From positions 1 to 64,000 of the forward strand of contig CAYMDO010000004.1 in assembly GCA_964389365.1 (NCBI GenBank): a DNA stretch of 64,000 nucleotides. The letters are read 5' to 3'. Shown here piece after piece: positions 16,514-26,289 of the stretch. Origin of the DNA: UBA993 sp964389365 (GTDB lineage: Bacteria; Bacillota; Dethiobacteria; DTU022). The notes beneath the pieces were generated by a model. The model saw only the letters and a list, made by a program, of their open reading frames with translations. It ran no database searches and was not told the DNA's origin. How positions within the stretch are numbered: the first letter of the stretch is position 1; the number at the start of each line of letters is the position of its first letter. The position numbers and the translations under genes were made by a program.

Positions 16514-18617
16514 AGAAAAAGCAAATAACACTTTTTCCGATATCTTAACCGGCAGCACCACTGATTTTATTTTTGAACGGTTGAATTTAGGCTGCATGGT
16601 TGATGATCGCCTGGCGTACTATCGGTTACCGGGTTCGCTTCCTCCATTTTTGGATCTGCAAATAGATGCTTTCAATGAAGCCCTCAATGGCCATGTTATC
16701 TCTATAGACCTTTCCTCTGCTGCCAAACAACCGGCTGTGAAACTTTATTCTTTTTCGGTCGAATTGCAGCCCGCATTACCACGTAATACCAAAATGCTGG
16801 TCAACGGTTATCAATCATGGAGTCGCAGTGAGCTGATGGGCGAACAAGATCGGCTCAAACCACTTTTTATGCCAACCCGTTCGTTGCTAGGTCCATTTGG
16901 CGACTACGACCTTTTTAAATACAGCGGAAAAAAGGGGCACCTGCACTCATGGAGCTATACTTATTTCCGCCTGGCTGACGGCCGGGTAGTTTTTTTTGGT
17001 TCCCTTGATGAAAGAAGTGGTTATACCATTTTTGAGTACAACTATGCGGACGGCAAGTTGGTGATACATAAGGATTGTAAAGGTGCTGAAGTTGGCGAAA
17101 GTGCCAGTCTGCTGAAACTTGTAATGAGTACCGGTGAGCCGGATCAAATGTTTGATCTCTACTGCAAGCTAACTGGTAATGTACGCACCCAGGCTAAAAA
17201 AATCAGTGGTTGGTGCAGCTGGTATAATTATTATACTGCGGTGTCTGAATCGAATATTATGCAAAATCTCGAAAACCTTTCGAAGAAGAAAATCCCGTTG
17301 GATGTTTTCCAGATTGATGATGGATGGCAGGCAGCTATTGGCGACTGGCTTGAAGAAAACAGTAAGTTCCCTTCAGGCATGCAGGCTGTAGCCCGGGAAA
17401 TTGAGAAAAAAGGTTATCGCCCCGGGCTTTGGCTGGCTCCCTTCATTTGTGTTCCATCTTCAAAAGTATTTCGGGATAAACCACATTGGCTTTTGCGCAA
17501 CACGAAGGGCAGACCGGTAAAAGCCGGCTTTAATCCCGGCTGGGGAGGTTATTTTTATGCTTTGGATTTTTATGCTCCCGGTGTTCAGGATTATCTGGAT
17601 CAGGTTTTCTGGCAAGTTCAGGACAATTGGGGTTACCGGATGCTTAAGTTTGATTTTCTCTATGCTGCAGCGCTATTGCCACATGCCGGGAAGAGCCGGG
17701 GGCAGATCATGTCGGAAGCGATTGATTTCATTACTGCTCGGACTAAACAGAGCACTTTGTTGGGTTGTGGCGTACCGTTGGCCTCGGCCTATGGTAACTT
17801 TGAATATTGCCGCATCGGCAGCGATGTCGGCCCGTACTGGAATAATTACCTGGCCCGTTTAAACTACAGGGAAAGAGTGGCAACGGAAAACTCCCTGGTT
17901 TGTACAATTGCCCGCAAAGAACTGGATAGGAGGTTTTTCCGTAATGATCCCGATGTATTCATCCTCAGGGACGGAACAAACGGAATAAATGAGAATAAAC
18001 TTATACCTGAGCAACGTTATACTCTTTTTCTGCTGAACAACCTGCTGGGTGGTCTTATATTTTTCTCCGATAATGTGGGAGAATTAAGTGAAAGCCAACT
18101 GGTTTTGTTACAAAGCGTCTTTCCGCTTACTGAAACAAAGGTTATCGAATATACGGCTCTTGCTGATTTGCACAGTTTTAAGTTCATCGCTGCTGATAAG
18201 GAATATATGCTTTTTGCAAATCTTTCGCCAAATGTTCGGGAGGTCAAAGTTACAGGTAGCTATTATTTTCATCCTGAGCTATTTTTGGTGCCGCCGGGCA
18301 AAACATTAACCTTAGCCCCCTGCCAAAGTTACTGCCTCTACAGAGTTAAGCGTTCAGATGTAAATTATTACCTTTTGGGGGCTGTGGGCCATATTTTCCC
18401 CGGGGCCCAGGTTGAACAATTCACTACAGATCTCAGTGCAGAAAAAGTTGAAATAATAACACACAGGGAAGCTTCTCCGGAAACTACATTATATGTGGGC
18501 GTTCCTTCCTGTGCCGGTTCGGTAACAGTAAACGGTCAGAACCGGATGTTGCTGGAGAAAGACGGCTTCATATACGCGAAAATTGATTTTACAAAGGGTG
18601 GGAAAACGAGCTTTTGA
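16482..18617 (+). CDS. GH36-type glycoside hydrolase (alpha-galactosidase-like)
   Basis: A 711-aa protein of glycoside hydrolase family 36 / melibiase type. A beta-sandwich N-domain (to about 220) with NGYQSWSRSE near 108 precedes the barrel. Barrel motifs: GWCSWYNYY near 244, FQIDDGWQ near 278, the nucleophile Asp in LKFDFLYAA near 390, and CRIGSDVGPYW near 447 supplying the acid/base Asp. A C-terminal beta domain follows. No signal peptide, so it is cytosolic and would act on imported or endogenous alpha-galactosides or related alpha-linked compounds. The GTG start lies inside the upstream membrane gene with no clear ribosome site, so the true start may be later (e.g. ATG 16596). Unusual between a membrane gene and a nuclease pair; no sugar transporter is nearby. 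Confidence 0.8.
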   Translation: MIGFLRKPGNKEKANNTFSDILTGSTTDFIFERLNLGCMVDDRLAYYRLPGSLPPFLDLQIDAFNEALNGHVISIDLSSAAKQPAVKLYSFSVELQPALPRNTKMLVNGYQSWSRSELMGEQDRLKPLFMPTRSLLGPFGDYDLFKYSGKKGHLHSWSYTYFRLADGRVVFFGSLDERSGYTIFEYNYADGKLVIHKDCKGAEVGESASLLKLVMSTGEPDQMFDLYCKLTGNVRTQAKKISGWCSWYNYYTAVSESNIMQNLENLSKKKIPLDVFQIDDGWQAAIGDWLEENSKFPSGMQAVAREIEKKGYRPGLWLAPFICVPSSKVFRDKPHWLLRNTKGRPVKAGFNPGWGGYFYALDFYAPGVQDYLDQVFWQVQDNWGYRMLKFDFLYAAALLPHAGKSRGQIMSEAIDFITARTKQSTLLGCGVPLASAYGNFEYCRIGSDVGPYWNNYLARLNYRERVATENSLVCTIARKELDRRFFRNDPDVFILRDGTNGINENKLIPEQRYTLFLLNNLLGGLIFFSDNVGELSESQLVLLQSVFPLTETKVIEYTALADLHSFKFIAADKEYMLFANLSPNVREVKVTGSYYFHPELFLVPPGKTLTLAPCQSYCLYRVKRSDVNYYLLGAVGHIFPGAQVEQFTTDLSAEKVEIITHREASPETTLYVGVPSCAGSVTVNGQNRMLLEKDGFIYAKIDFTKGGKTSF

Positions 18618-19684
18618 AAATCCTTCATACAGCAGACCTTCATCTGAATACGGCAAACCCTGAAAGATGGGATGCGTTGAATCAGCTTGTAGCATTAGCT
18701 GCCAGGGAGCAGGCTGACTTTTTCATGATTGCAGGCGATCTTTTTGACAAGAATATCGAAGCTGATACATTAAGGATTCAACTGAGGGCAGCCCTCGGTA
18801 ATAGTAATCTGAAAACGGTAATCCTGCCGGGTAACCACGATTACCAAGCTTACCACAGCGGCCTCTACTTTGGGGATAATGTTTATGTGATCAACAACTG
18901 GGCAGAGCCATTACGATTTAACAACACCTGCATTTGGGGCTTGCCTTTTGAAAAAATTGAAGGGGAGAGACTGGCCGGCCGGCTGCGGGAAATGGGTAGT
19001 TTGATGAATAAACAATGCCGGAATATTTTACTTTTTCATGGGGAACTGCTGGATGCCTTTTATTCGGCTAATGATGTGGGGGATGAAGGGGCAAAGCGAT
19101 ATATGCCCGCCCACTTATCATATTTTAAAGCTTTACCGGCTAAATTTGTTCTGGCAGGTCATTTTCATTCAAACTACAGAGGCTGGGAAATCGGTGAAGA
19201 CAGCTTTTTTATTTATCCAGGATCGCCGGTCTCTATTACCATTCGGGAAACCGGCAGGCGTATGGCTAACCTGATCATTGCTGAAAACCGCCCGATAGAA
19301 GTGGAATTGGATACTTTTCACTATGAGAAATTTACAGTTCAGCTCGATCCGTTCAGCAATGAAGATCCTTTACTGATCGTGGATAAGTATTTACAACAAG
19401 CCCATCCTGCAGCAAAGATCCAGTTAACAGTTCAGGGTTTATATGACAGCAGCCGTCTAGGTTTAAATGAAAAACAGTTGGCTGACGGTCTAAAAAAGGT
19501 AACCGGTGATAAACTGGCCGGGGTAGCAACAGAATATTTCACCGATGTCCGTCAGGTGATAGAAGACGACCTTTTTAAGTCTTTTCTGGCAAAACTTGAG
19601 CTGGAATCTTATCAAAGCCTGGATAAAACCCGGATCCAAGAAATGGCAATCAAAGCTTTTAGGGTGGTGAAAGCTTGTTCCTGA
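18614..19684 (+). CDS. yhaO: Metallophosphoesterase, YhaO/SbcD-like
   Basis: Calcineurin-like phosphoesterase of 356 aa, likely a DNA nuclease subunit. Metal motifs in order: HTADLHLN (residues 5-12), AGDLFD near 42, LPGNHDY near 74, FHGE near 142 and GHFHSN near 184. TTG 18614 overlaps the preceding TGA, so translation is coupled. The gene overlaps the next one by 10 bp, an SMC-like ATPase with a membrane hairpin, which is the arrangement of Bacillus yhaO-yhaN rather than soluble sbcDC. Role by family: processing of DNA ends or stalled structures. Confidence 0.82.
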   Translation: MKILHTADLHLNTANPERWDALNQLVALAAREQADFFMIAGDLFDKNIEADTLRIQLRAALGNSNLKTVILPGNHDYQAYHSGLYFGDNVYVINNWAEPLRFNNTCIWGLPFEKIEGERLAGRLREMGSLMNKQCRNILLFHGELLDAFYSANDVGDEGAKRYMPAHLSYFKALPAKFVLAGHFHSNYRGWEIGEDSFFIYPGSPVSITIRETGRRMANLIIAENRPIEVELDTFHYEKFTVQLDPFSNEDPLLIVDKYLQQAHPAAKIQLTVQGLYDSSRLGLNEKQLADGLKKVTGDKLAGVATEYFTDVRQVIEDDLFKSFLAKLELESYQSLDKTRIQEMAIKAFRVVKACS

Positions 19685-22011
19685 AAGAATTTGCTATCAG
19701 AAGATACGGGCCGCTGCATGATAGCGGTAAACTTCAGCTAAGTAGTTTTAACCTTTTCTTTGGGGCCAATGAAGACGGTAAAACCTTGACAATAGATGCT
19801 TTGATAAAAATGCTTTTTGGCAAGGCTGCGTCACGCAGTTTCCAGGCAACCAAAAGGGTGGAAGAACAACCGGATGGATATGCTGTTTTACGGATAGCGG
19901 ATCGGCAGGATGTAAAGCTCCCCGAATCAGGTACGATGCCAGAGCTGTTAGGGATCGGTGCGGCAGAGCTTGCCAATATTTTTATTATTCGCGACAGCAA
20001 TCTGGCTATTGCTAATGAAGATCATTTTTACCGCGGGTTGACTAACCGGCTCACAGGGATGCGCAGCGGGGAAATAAAACTGGTCATTAATGAGCTGCGT
20101 GAACTTGGGAATATTACAAACACCGGGGATTTTAGAAACACTGCCCCTGATAAACTAAAAGATGGTCTAAGCATAGCCGGGTTATTATTGCAAAAAGGCC
20201 GTCAACTGGTTGAAAAAATGCTCGCTGAAGATTATGCCGGTTTTGAATTAGAGTTGGCAGCGTTAAAAAAGGAGCACGAGAATTGTCAAAACCGGCTCAG
20301 GCTGCAGCGTGAAGCTGCTAACCGTGAAAAATATGAAATTGGTTTGGGTGCATTATCCAGGTTAAAAAGCGCGTTTAAAGAGCAGGAACTGTTAAGCACT
20401 GCAAGTGAGACAGATTATGAAGAATGGCGAAAAATGGAACTAAAACGCAGCCACATTGGCGATGAGCGAAAACGACTTACCGAAGAGCTGCAGGATAGCA
20501 GGAAACTCCTGGAAAGTGCCCGCAACGATCTCCAATCTGCTAGAGCAGCACACCGGGATGCAGAGCATGAACAGAGAAGAGTGGCACTTTGCATTGATGC
20601 GGATCTTGAAAGGTTCGATCGACTGTATACATTATTCTGCCGCTGGGAAACGCTAGCCGAGAAGAGCATTTTGGGTCGTTTTTTTCTTTCGGGCTTCATT
20701 GTATTTTTGATAACACTGGTCGGTTTTTTCTTAAGCTCAACAAGATGGCTCTATATCCTGTTTGGTTTGGCGTCGGCTGTTTTGGTGCTTACTGCTGCTG
20801 TTTACATAATCTACCTGTATCTAAAAAGCAGGCTGAGCGGGGCAGAAGCAGCCCTGTTGGCAAAGGTTGAAAGCCTTGATTTGGCGGCGGCGGATATTCA
20901 TATAATAAGGCGGGATTATGGCTCTCTCGCCCGAAGCGTAGCGGCTTTAGCCGGACATCTTAACGAAGCAGAAAAAAACCTGGAATGGAGACAAAAAGAT
21001 TATGGTCGGCTGAAAAATGATCTTGAACTCAGGGAAAGGCAGGTTAAAGAAACAGAGGCTGATATCGAACGCTTACGGAGTCTGACCCTGGCTGATAGCT
21101 TGGAGGAGCTGGCAAACACAATTAAACATCAGCTGGCCCGACAGAAAGACTGTGAAAAAGAGGCAGGAATCCTGGAAAGCCACTTTGGGAAAGATGACTG
21201 GTCGGAATCGCCAGCCTCACAGATATCGTTCTGGGAAAGCCAGATTGACTCCCTGTCCCCGTATGCCCAGGCTGCCCTGGGAGTTATGCATAACCGCAAG
21301 GAAGTTTTAAGGCTCACAGAGGTTATGGGTCGGTTTGAAGAAAAGATAAAGAATTTAACCGAAATGACCAGGGAAAGAAAGGATGAATTGCGGAGCTTTG
21401 AAAAGGATCTGGATGATATTTTTCCAGCTGCGAAAGATGAAGATCTTCGCTGCGAAACTATGGCCGACCTGAACATGATCCTTAAAAAACTAGAAGATTG
21501 GATCCGGACCTGTGAAGAAAATAAAAATGCCGCCCTCGATGCGATAGCTATTTTTGAATCGCTTGAACGGGAAGAGGAAAAAAAAGTTAGCGAGCTTTTT
21601 GGGAGTGAAAGTCCGGTCAGTAATTATTTTGATCTGATCACCGGAGGTTTACACAAAAAAGTTGTCTATAGCACAGATAACAATACTATAAACATTATCA
21701 GAAAAGATGGGCTTCTGTTATCTGTTGATCAATTGTCCGGTGGTGCTTATGATCAGCTTTATTTTGCTATTAGGCTGGCCCTGGGCGAAAAACTGCTCGA
21801 AGGTGAAAATGGGTTTTTTATACTTGATGATCCCTTTATCAAGGCTGATCCTGAACGGCTTAAGACTTTAATGGCTATGCTTCTCAAGATTAGTTCAGAG
21901 GGGTGGCAGATTATTTATTTTAGTTCCAAGGGTGAAGTAAGGCAGGCCCTGGAGGAAAGAATCTCCGCCGGGGAAATAAAGCTGGTGACGGTCAGTTCCG
22001 GCGGTGTTTAG
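19675..22011 (+). CDS. yhaN: SMC/Rad50-like AAA ATPase with membrane hairpin (YhaN-like)
   Basis: A 778-aa ATPase: N-terminal Walker A GANEDGKT near residue 31-38, long coiled coils (about 185-330 and 400-620), and C-terminal signature LSGGAYDQLYFA and Walker B GFFILDDPF near 725. Between the coiled coils, where Rad50/SbcC has a zinc hook, there are two hydrophobic helices (about 339-385), as in YhaN, so the hinge is probably anchored in the membrane. TTG 19675 has AGGGTGG 6 nt upstream. Forms a nuclease complex with the preceding metallophosphoesterase. yhaM is not present. Confidence 0.82.
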   Translation: MFLKEFAIRRYGPLHDSGKLQLSSFNLFFGANEDGKTLTIDALIKMLFGKAASRSFQATKRVEEQPDGYAVLRIADRQDVKLPESGTMPELLGIGAAELANIFIIRDSNLAIANEDHFYRGLTNRLTGMRSGEIKLVINELRELGNITNTGDFRNTAPDKLKDGLSIAGLLLQKGRQLVEKMLAEDYAGFELELAALKKEHENCQNRLRLQREAANREKYEIGLGALSRLKSAFKEQELLSTASETDYEEWRKMELKRSHIGDERKRLTEELQDSRKLLESARNDLQSARAAHRDAEHEQRRVALCIDADLERFDRLYTLFCRWETLAEKSILGRFFLSGFIVFLITLVGFFLSSTRWLYILFGLASAVLVLTAAVYIIYLYLKSRLSGAEAALLAKVESLDLAAADIHIIRRDYGSLARSVAALAGHLNEAEKNLEWRQKDYGRLKNDLELRERQVKETEADIERLRSLTLADSLEELANTIKHQLARQKDCEKEAGILESHFGKDDWSESPASQISFWESQIDSLSPYAQAALGVMHNRKEVLRLTEVMGRFEEKIKNLTEMTRERKDELRSFEKDLDDIFPAAKDEDLRCETMADLNMILKKLEDWIRTCEENKNAALDAIAIFESLEREEEKKVSELFGSESPVSNYFDLITGGLHKKVVYSTDNNTINIIRKDGLLLSVDQLSGGAYDQLYFAIRLALGEKLLEGENGFFILDDPFIKADPERLKTLMAMLLKISSEGWQIIYFSSKGEVRQALEERISAGEIKLVTVSSGGV

Positions 22012-22050
22012 TGTTAATTAATGCAGCAGCTTTCTGAGGAGTGAAATATA

Positions 22051-22785
22051 ATGCAATTAACAATTTTGGGTCGCTACGGCCCCTATCCACCAGCTGGAGG
22101 AGCCTGTTCAGGTTATCTGGTGCAAGAGGATGGCTGTAACTTGCTGCTCGACTGCGGGAACGGTGTGCTAAGCCGCTTGCAGGAATATATTAATTATAAA
22201 GAGTTGGATGCAGTGTTTATATCTCACCTGCATGCCGACCATTTCTCTGATCTAATGATCATGCGCTACGGGTTAATATTAGCCCAAAAGCATGGCTTAT
22301 GTGATCAACCGCTGCCAATTTATGCCCCGCCTGAACCGGCAGACGATTTGGTTCGACTCTCTTATAAAAGTGCCTATGACTTAAAGGCTATATATGAAAC
22401 CTTAGAGATAAAGGTTGGTTCAATAATAATTACTGTCGTAGCTGGTGTCCACGCGGTACCTTCTTTTTGTTTCCGTCTTGAATCGCCATCTGGAACCCTT
22501 ATCTATTCCGGGGATACTGAAATCAATCAGAAGCTTGCTCCTTTTGCTGCCGGTGCCGACCTTTTTCTCTGTGAAGCAAATTATTTAGATGAAGATATCG
22601 CCGCCGGGTTGCCCAATCATCTTAGTGCGGCTCAGGCAGCATCAATTGCGGCAGAGGCGGGTGTAAAAAAACTGGTTCTTACGCATTTGCATCCGGAGCG
22701 TGACAGCGCTATTTACCTGGCCGAAGCCAAGAAACATTTTTCCGAAACAGAACTAGCACAGGAGCGATTTAAGTATGCTATTTAA
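22051..22785 (+). CDS. MBL-fold hydrolase (RNase Z/YhfI-like)
   Basis: A 244-aa metallo-beta-lactamase-fold hydrolase. SHLHADHFSD at about 58-67 supplies the HxHxDH zinc ligands, YSGDTE near 153 and the final THLHPE near 213 the remaining ligands. Resembles the RNase Z-like YhfI group, which lacks the tRNase Z exosite arm, so tRNA maturation is not proven. Follows the yhaO/yhaN-like pair after 40 bp and may share its transcript. Confidence 0.82.
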   Translation: MQLTILGRYGPYPPAGGACSGYLVQEDGCNLLLDCGNGVLSRLQEYINYKELDAVFISHLHADHFSDLMIMRYGLILAQKHGLCDQPLPIYAPPEPADDLVRLSYKSAYDLKAIYETLEIKVGSIIITVVAGVHAVPSFCFRLESPSGTLIYSGDTEINQKLAPFAAGADLFLCEANYLDEDIAAGLPNHLSAAQAASIAAEAGVKKLVLTHLHPERDSAIYLAEAKKHFSETELAQERFKYAI

Positions 22786-22891
22786 TATAGCTTTCATTAA
22801 TTGCATGGGTGCTGTTCTACTTGCTATAATAATGCTGTTTAATAAAGCGTTCAGCTATGTTTATACTTAAAAAATATAAAGAGGTATTACT

Positions 22892-24313
22892 GTGACTGAA
22901 ATTAGAGATTTGTTGAGGGATTTACCGGCTGTTGACCGCCTTTTGCGAGAAGCGGTTTTGGAGAAGGCGTTGCTAACGTTGCCCCGCCGGGTGGTTTTAT
23001 CGGCTGTTCAGGATACCTTAGAACAGAGCCGACAGGAAATATTAGATGCCCGGGAAGATCCCTCTATATTGCCGGGGATTGATCTGGCACCGTCTAAGCT
23101 GGCTGGCCTTGCGGCCGTATTGGCTTGTAAACGTGCTGCGCCGGGTTTAAAGCCCCTGGTTAATGCAACCGGTATTGTGATCCATACAAATCTTGGCCGT
23201 GTTCCCCTGGCCCGGGAAGCCGTTAATGCGCTATCAGGGATTGCTGAAAACTATAACAACCTTGAGTTATCGTTGGAGACCGGTAGTCGTGGTTCCCGCC
23301 AGGAACACCTTGAGCAGCTTATTTGCGAGCTTTGTGGCTCAGAATCAGCCATGGTTGTTAATAATAATGCAGCTGCTGTTTTTCTGGTTTTAAAAGCCCT
23401 GGCTGGGAATCGCGAGGTTATTGTATCGCGCGGACAGCTGGTTGAAATTGGCGGTTCATTCAGAATTCCCGAAATTATGGCTGCCAGCGGCGCCCTGATG
23501 GTTGAGGTGGGTACTACTAACAAGACATACCTGCACGACTACAAACGGGCCCTTACCGAAAACAGCGCGGCTCTTTTTAAGGTGCATACCAGTAACTACC
23601 ACTTGGTTGGATTCAAGGCCGAAGTCGAATCATCGGAGCTGGCTGCTCTCGCACACCGGCACAACCTTCTGATGTTTGAAGATCTGGGCAGTGGTGCTTT
23701 GATCGACCTGAAAAAATTTGGCCTGCCTTTCGAACCGCTTGTTCAGGACAGTATCTCTGCCGGGGTCGACCTTGTTACCTTCAGCGGTGATAAGATGCTG
23801 GGCGGCCCGCAGGCAGGCATTATAGCTGGACGTAAAGATCTCGTTTCCACTCTCCGCGATAATCAGCTGGCCCGTATTGTCCGGATAGATAAATTTACTA
23901 TCGCTGCCCTGGAGGCGACTCTGCGTCTCTATTTGGATGAAGATAAAGTCGCAGAGAAGGTTCCAATCTGGCAGATGTTGTCCGCCAGCGAAAACCTTCT
24001 GAAACAAAGAGTGGAAAACATTGCCAATCAACTGTCAGCTGCCCTCGACGGAGTGGAAGTCGGAATCCAGAGAGGTATATCGAAAGTTGGCGGCGGGGCT
24101 TTGCCTGACGCAGAGCTGCCTACCTGGTTGGTCGCCGTGAAGCCGAAACATGCTGTGATCTCCGCTGCGAGGCTCGTGGAAAAGCTGCGTTGTTGTGAAC
24201 CACCTGTAGTTTTACGCTTACAGCACGAAACAATGCTTTTTGATTTAAGAACGGTCCGTGAAGATCAGGAACAAATCCTTGTTGATAAAGTAACTGAAGT
24301 TTTCAGCATGTAA
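22892..24313 (+). CDS. selA: L-seryl-tRNA(Sec) selenium transferase
   Basis: PLP enzyme of 473 aa that converts Ser-tRNA(Sec) to Sec-tRNA(Sec) with selenophosphate, in the cytosol as a ring decamer. N-terminal tRNA-binding domain (1-75, LLRDLPAVDRLL) then the aminotransferase fold: NATGIVIHTNLGR near 91, and the PLP lysine Lys301 in SGDKMLGGPQAG. Start GTG 22892 follows AAAGAGG. Followed by selB after 21 bp and selD, forming a selenocysteine operon. Confidence 0.95.
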   Translation: MTEIRDLLRDLPAVDRLLREAVLEKALLTLPRRVVLSAVQDTLEQSRQEILDAREDPSILPGIDLAPSKLAGLAAVLACKRAAPGLKPLVNATGIVIHTNLGRVPLAREAVNALSGIAENYNNLELSLETGSRGSRQEHLEQLICELCGSESAMVVNNNAAAVFLVLKALAGNREVIVSRGQLVEIGGSFRIPEIMAASGALMVEVGTTNKTYLHDYKRALTENSAALFKVHTSNYHLVGFKAEVESSELAALAHRHNLLMFEDLGSGALIDLKKFGLPFEPLVQDSISAGVDLVTFSGDKMLGGPQAGIIAGRKDLVSTLRDNQLARIVRIDKFTIAALEATLRLYLDEDKVAEKVPIWQMLSASENLLKQRVENIANQLSAALDGVEVGIQRGISKVGGGALPDAELPTWLVAVKPKHAVISAARLVEKLRCCEPPVVLRLQHETMLFDLRTVREDQEQILVDKVTEVFSM

Positions 24314-24334
24314 ATTTCCAAGGGAGCTAACTTA

Positions 24335-26251
24335 TTGGAACATCTGGTTATCGGTACAGCAGGTCATGTTGACCATGGCAAAACGGTGTTAATAAAAGCG
24401 CTAACCGGAGTCGATACTGATCGCTTGCAGGAGGAAAAGGAGCGGGGTATTTCAATCGATCTGGGTTTTGCCCCTTTTCAGTTGCCAAGTGGAAGGCTTG
24501 CTGGAGTTGTCGATGTTCCCGGCCATGAACGCTTTATCCACAATATGTTGGCCGGTGCTGCCGGCATGGATCTTGTAATGCTTGTGGTCGACGCGGTGGA
24601 AGGTGTTATGCCGCAAACCCGGGAACATTTGGATATTTTGCAACTGTTGGGTATACAAAAAGGCATTGTAGTGATCACTAAGATTGACTTGGTCGAAGAG
24701 GAATGGCGGGAATTGGTCAGCGAAGAAATCAGGGAAGAGCTTACAGGTACTTTTCTTGAAAAAGTACCGATTATAGCTGTTTCGGCGCTTAAAGGGGAAG
24801 GGATCCATGAACTGAAAGAAATGATTGATCAGCTGACCGAAACTATTGATATACGCAGTTCTTCCGGACCGCTGCGTTTACCGGTCGACCGTTCTTTTGT
24901 AATTGCCGGCTTCGGGACTGTGATAACAGGCACCCTGGTTCAGGGTGCGGTAAGAGTGGGTGATACGGTTGCAATTGTGCCACCCGGACTTGAAGCGCGG
25001 GTGCGCAATGTGCAGGTCCATGATGCCGACGTTAAGGAAGCAAAAGCCGGAGCAAGGGTAGCCCTTAATCTGGCCGGCCTTGAAAAAGAACTGGTGAAGA
25101 GGGGAAGCGTTGTCAGCTCACCGGGCTATTTTAGGCAAACAACCCTGCTTGACGTAACTATCAAACTTTTATCAGGGGCTCCCCGAAAAATAAATAATCT
25201 TGATCCGGTTCACTTTTTCCTGGGAACTGCACGCACTGTAGCCAGGGTATTATTGCTTGATCGCAACGAACTGTTACCGGGTAATAACGCCATTGCCCAA
25301 TTACGGTTAGAAAGGCCTTTGGTTGCTGAACGGGGCGATCCTTTCGTAATTCGATCATATTCACCGATGACCACCATTGGTGGGGGAAAAGTATTAGACC
25401 CCTATCCAAGCAGGCACCGCCGGTTCAGGAATGAAATCATTGAAAAACTGAAAAATCTCGATCAGAATTCACAGGTTGCAGGCGATACAGCTTTTGTCAT
25501 CGGTAAAATTCAATCGCTGGTTGTTGCCGATCTAAAAAAATTGATAAGGGAAACAAGGTTGCTGCAGGAAACCCTTGAAGAAGTTATCCAACACTTGGTT
25601 GAGAAAGGCCAGGTCATAAATCTTGGCGATTCCTATATGATGGTTTCTGCTTTGGATGAAAGCAAAAAGCTGCTGACTTCCGCTCTGGATGAATTTCACC
25701 GGCAAGCACCCCTGGCAGCCGGGCTTTCAAAAGCAAGGCTAAAAGGGTTTTTATCCGGCAGTTTTGGTCAGCGTGAATATGACGCTCTACTTAAATTGCT
25801 GCAGGACAGAGAAGAAATTATAGTCAGGGGAGACCTGATCAGCAGATTTGGTTTTCTGCCAATGCCCTCAGAAAAAGATCAGATTTTATTAAATAAGGTA
25901 GTAAGTAATTACAGGGCTGAAGGGCTGCAACCGTCATCAATCCGTGCAGCACTCGAAAAAGCCGGGGTGAAAGCAAACCGGCAGGATGAATTGTTTGCCT
26001 ATCTGGTGGAAAACGGTACCCTGGTTAAAGTCAACGAAGAGCTCTATTTTCACAGTGAAGCATATAAAGAGGCGGTTGAGACTTTGTGCCGCCATTTTAA
26101 AACCAACGATACCCTTACCTTGGCTGAGTACCGCGATTTGACAGGTAGTTCGCGCAAATATGTTCAGGCCTTGCTTGAGTATTTTGATCAGTGTAAGCTG
26201 ACCCGCAGGGTTGAGGATCACCGGGTTGCATTCAAAATGGACTCAGGCTAA
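24335..26251 (+). CDS. selB: Selenocysteine-specific elongation factor
   Basis: Specialised translation GTPase of 638 aa that delivers Sec-tRNA(Sec) to UGA codons next to a SECIS hairpin. G motifs: GHVDHGKT (9-16), DVPGHE near 59, TKIDLVEE near 113. EF-Tu-like domains 2-3 extend to about 350, followed by four winged-helix repeats (about 375-638) that bind the SECIS. TTG start at 24335 preceded by AAGGGAG. Middle gene of selA-selB-selD. Confidence 0.95.
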   Translation: MEHLVIGTAGHVDHGKTVLIKALTGVDTDRLQEEKERGISIDLGFAPFQLPSGRLAGVVDVPGHERFIHNMLAGAAGMDLVMLVVDAVEGVMPQTREHLDILQLLGIQKGIVVITKIDLVEEEWRELVSEEIREELTGTFLEKVPIIAVSALKGEGIHELKEMIDQLTETIDIRSSSGPLRLPVDRSFVIAGFGTVITGTLVQGAVRVGDTVAIVPPGLEARVRNVQVHDADVKEAKAGARVALNLAGLEKELVKRGSVVSSPGYFRQTTLLDVTIKLLSGAPRKINNLDPVHFFLGTARTVARVLLLDRNELLPGNNAIAQLRLERPLVAERGDPFVIRSYSPMTTIGGGKVLDPYPSRHRRFRNEIIEKLKNLDQNSQVAGDTAFVIGKIQSLVVADLKKLIRETRLLQETLEEVIQHLVEKGQVINLGDSYMMVSALDESKKLLTSALDEFHRQAPLAAGLSKARLKGFLSGSFGQREYDALLKLLQDREEIIVRGDLISRFGFLPMPSEKDQILLNKVVSNYRAEGLQPSSIRAALEKAGVKANRQDELFAYLVENGTLVKVNEELYFHSEAYKEAVETLCRHFKTNDTLTLAEYRDLTGSSRKYVQALLEYFDQCKLTRRVEDHRVAFKMDSG

Positions 26252-26289
26252 ATGGATGTTTAATCAGATTTATTCGGGAGGGTGGGAAT

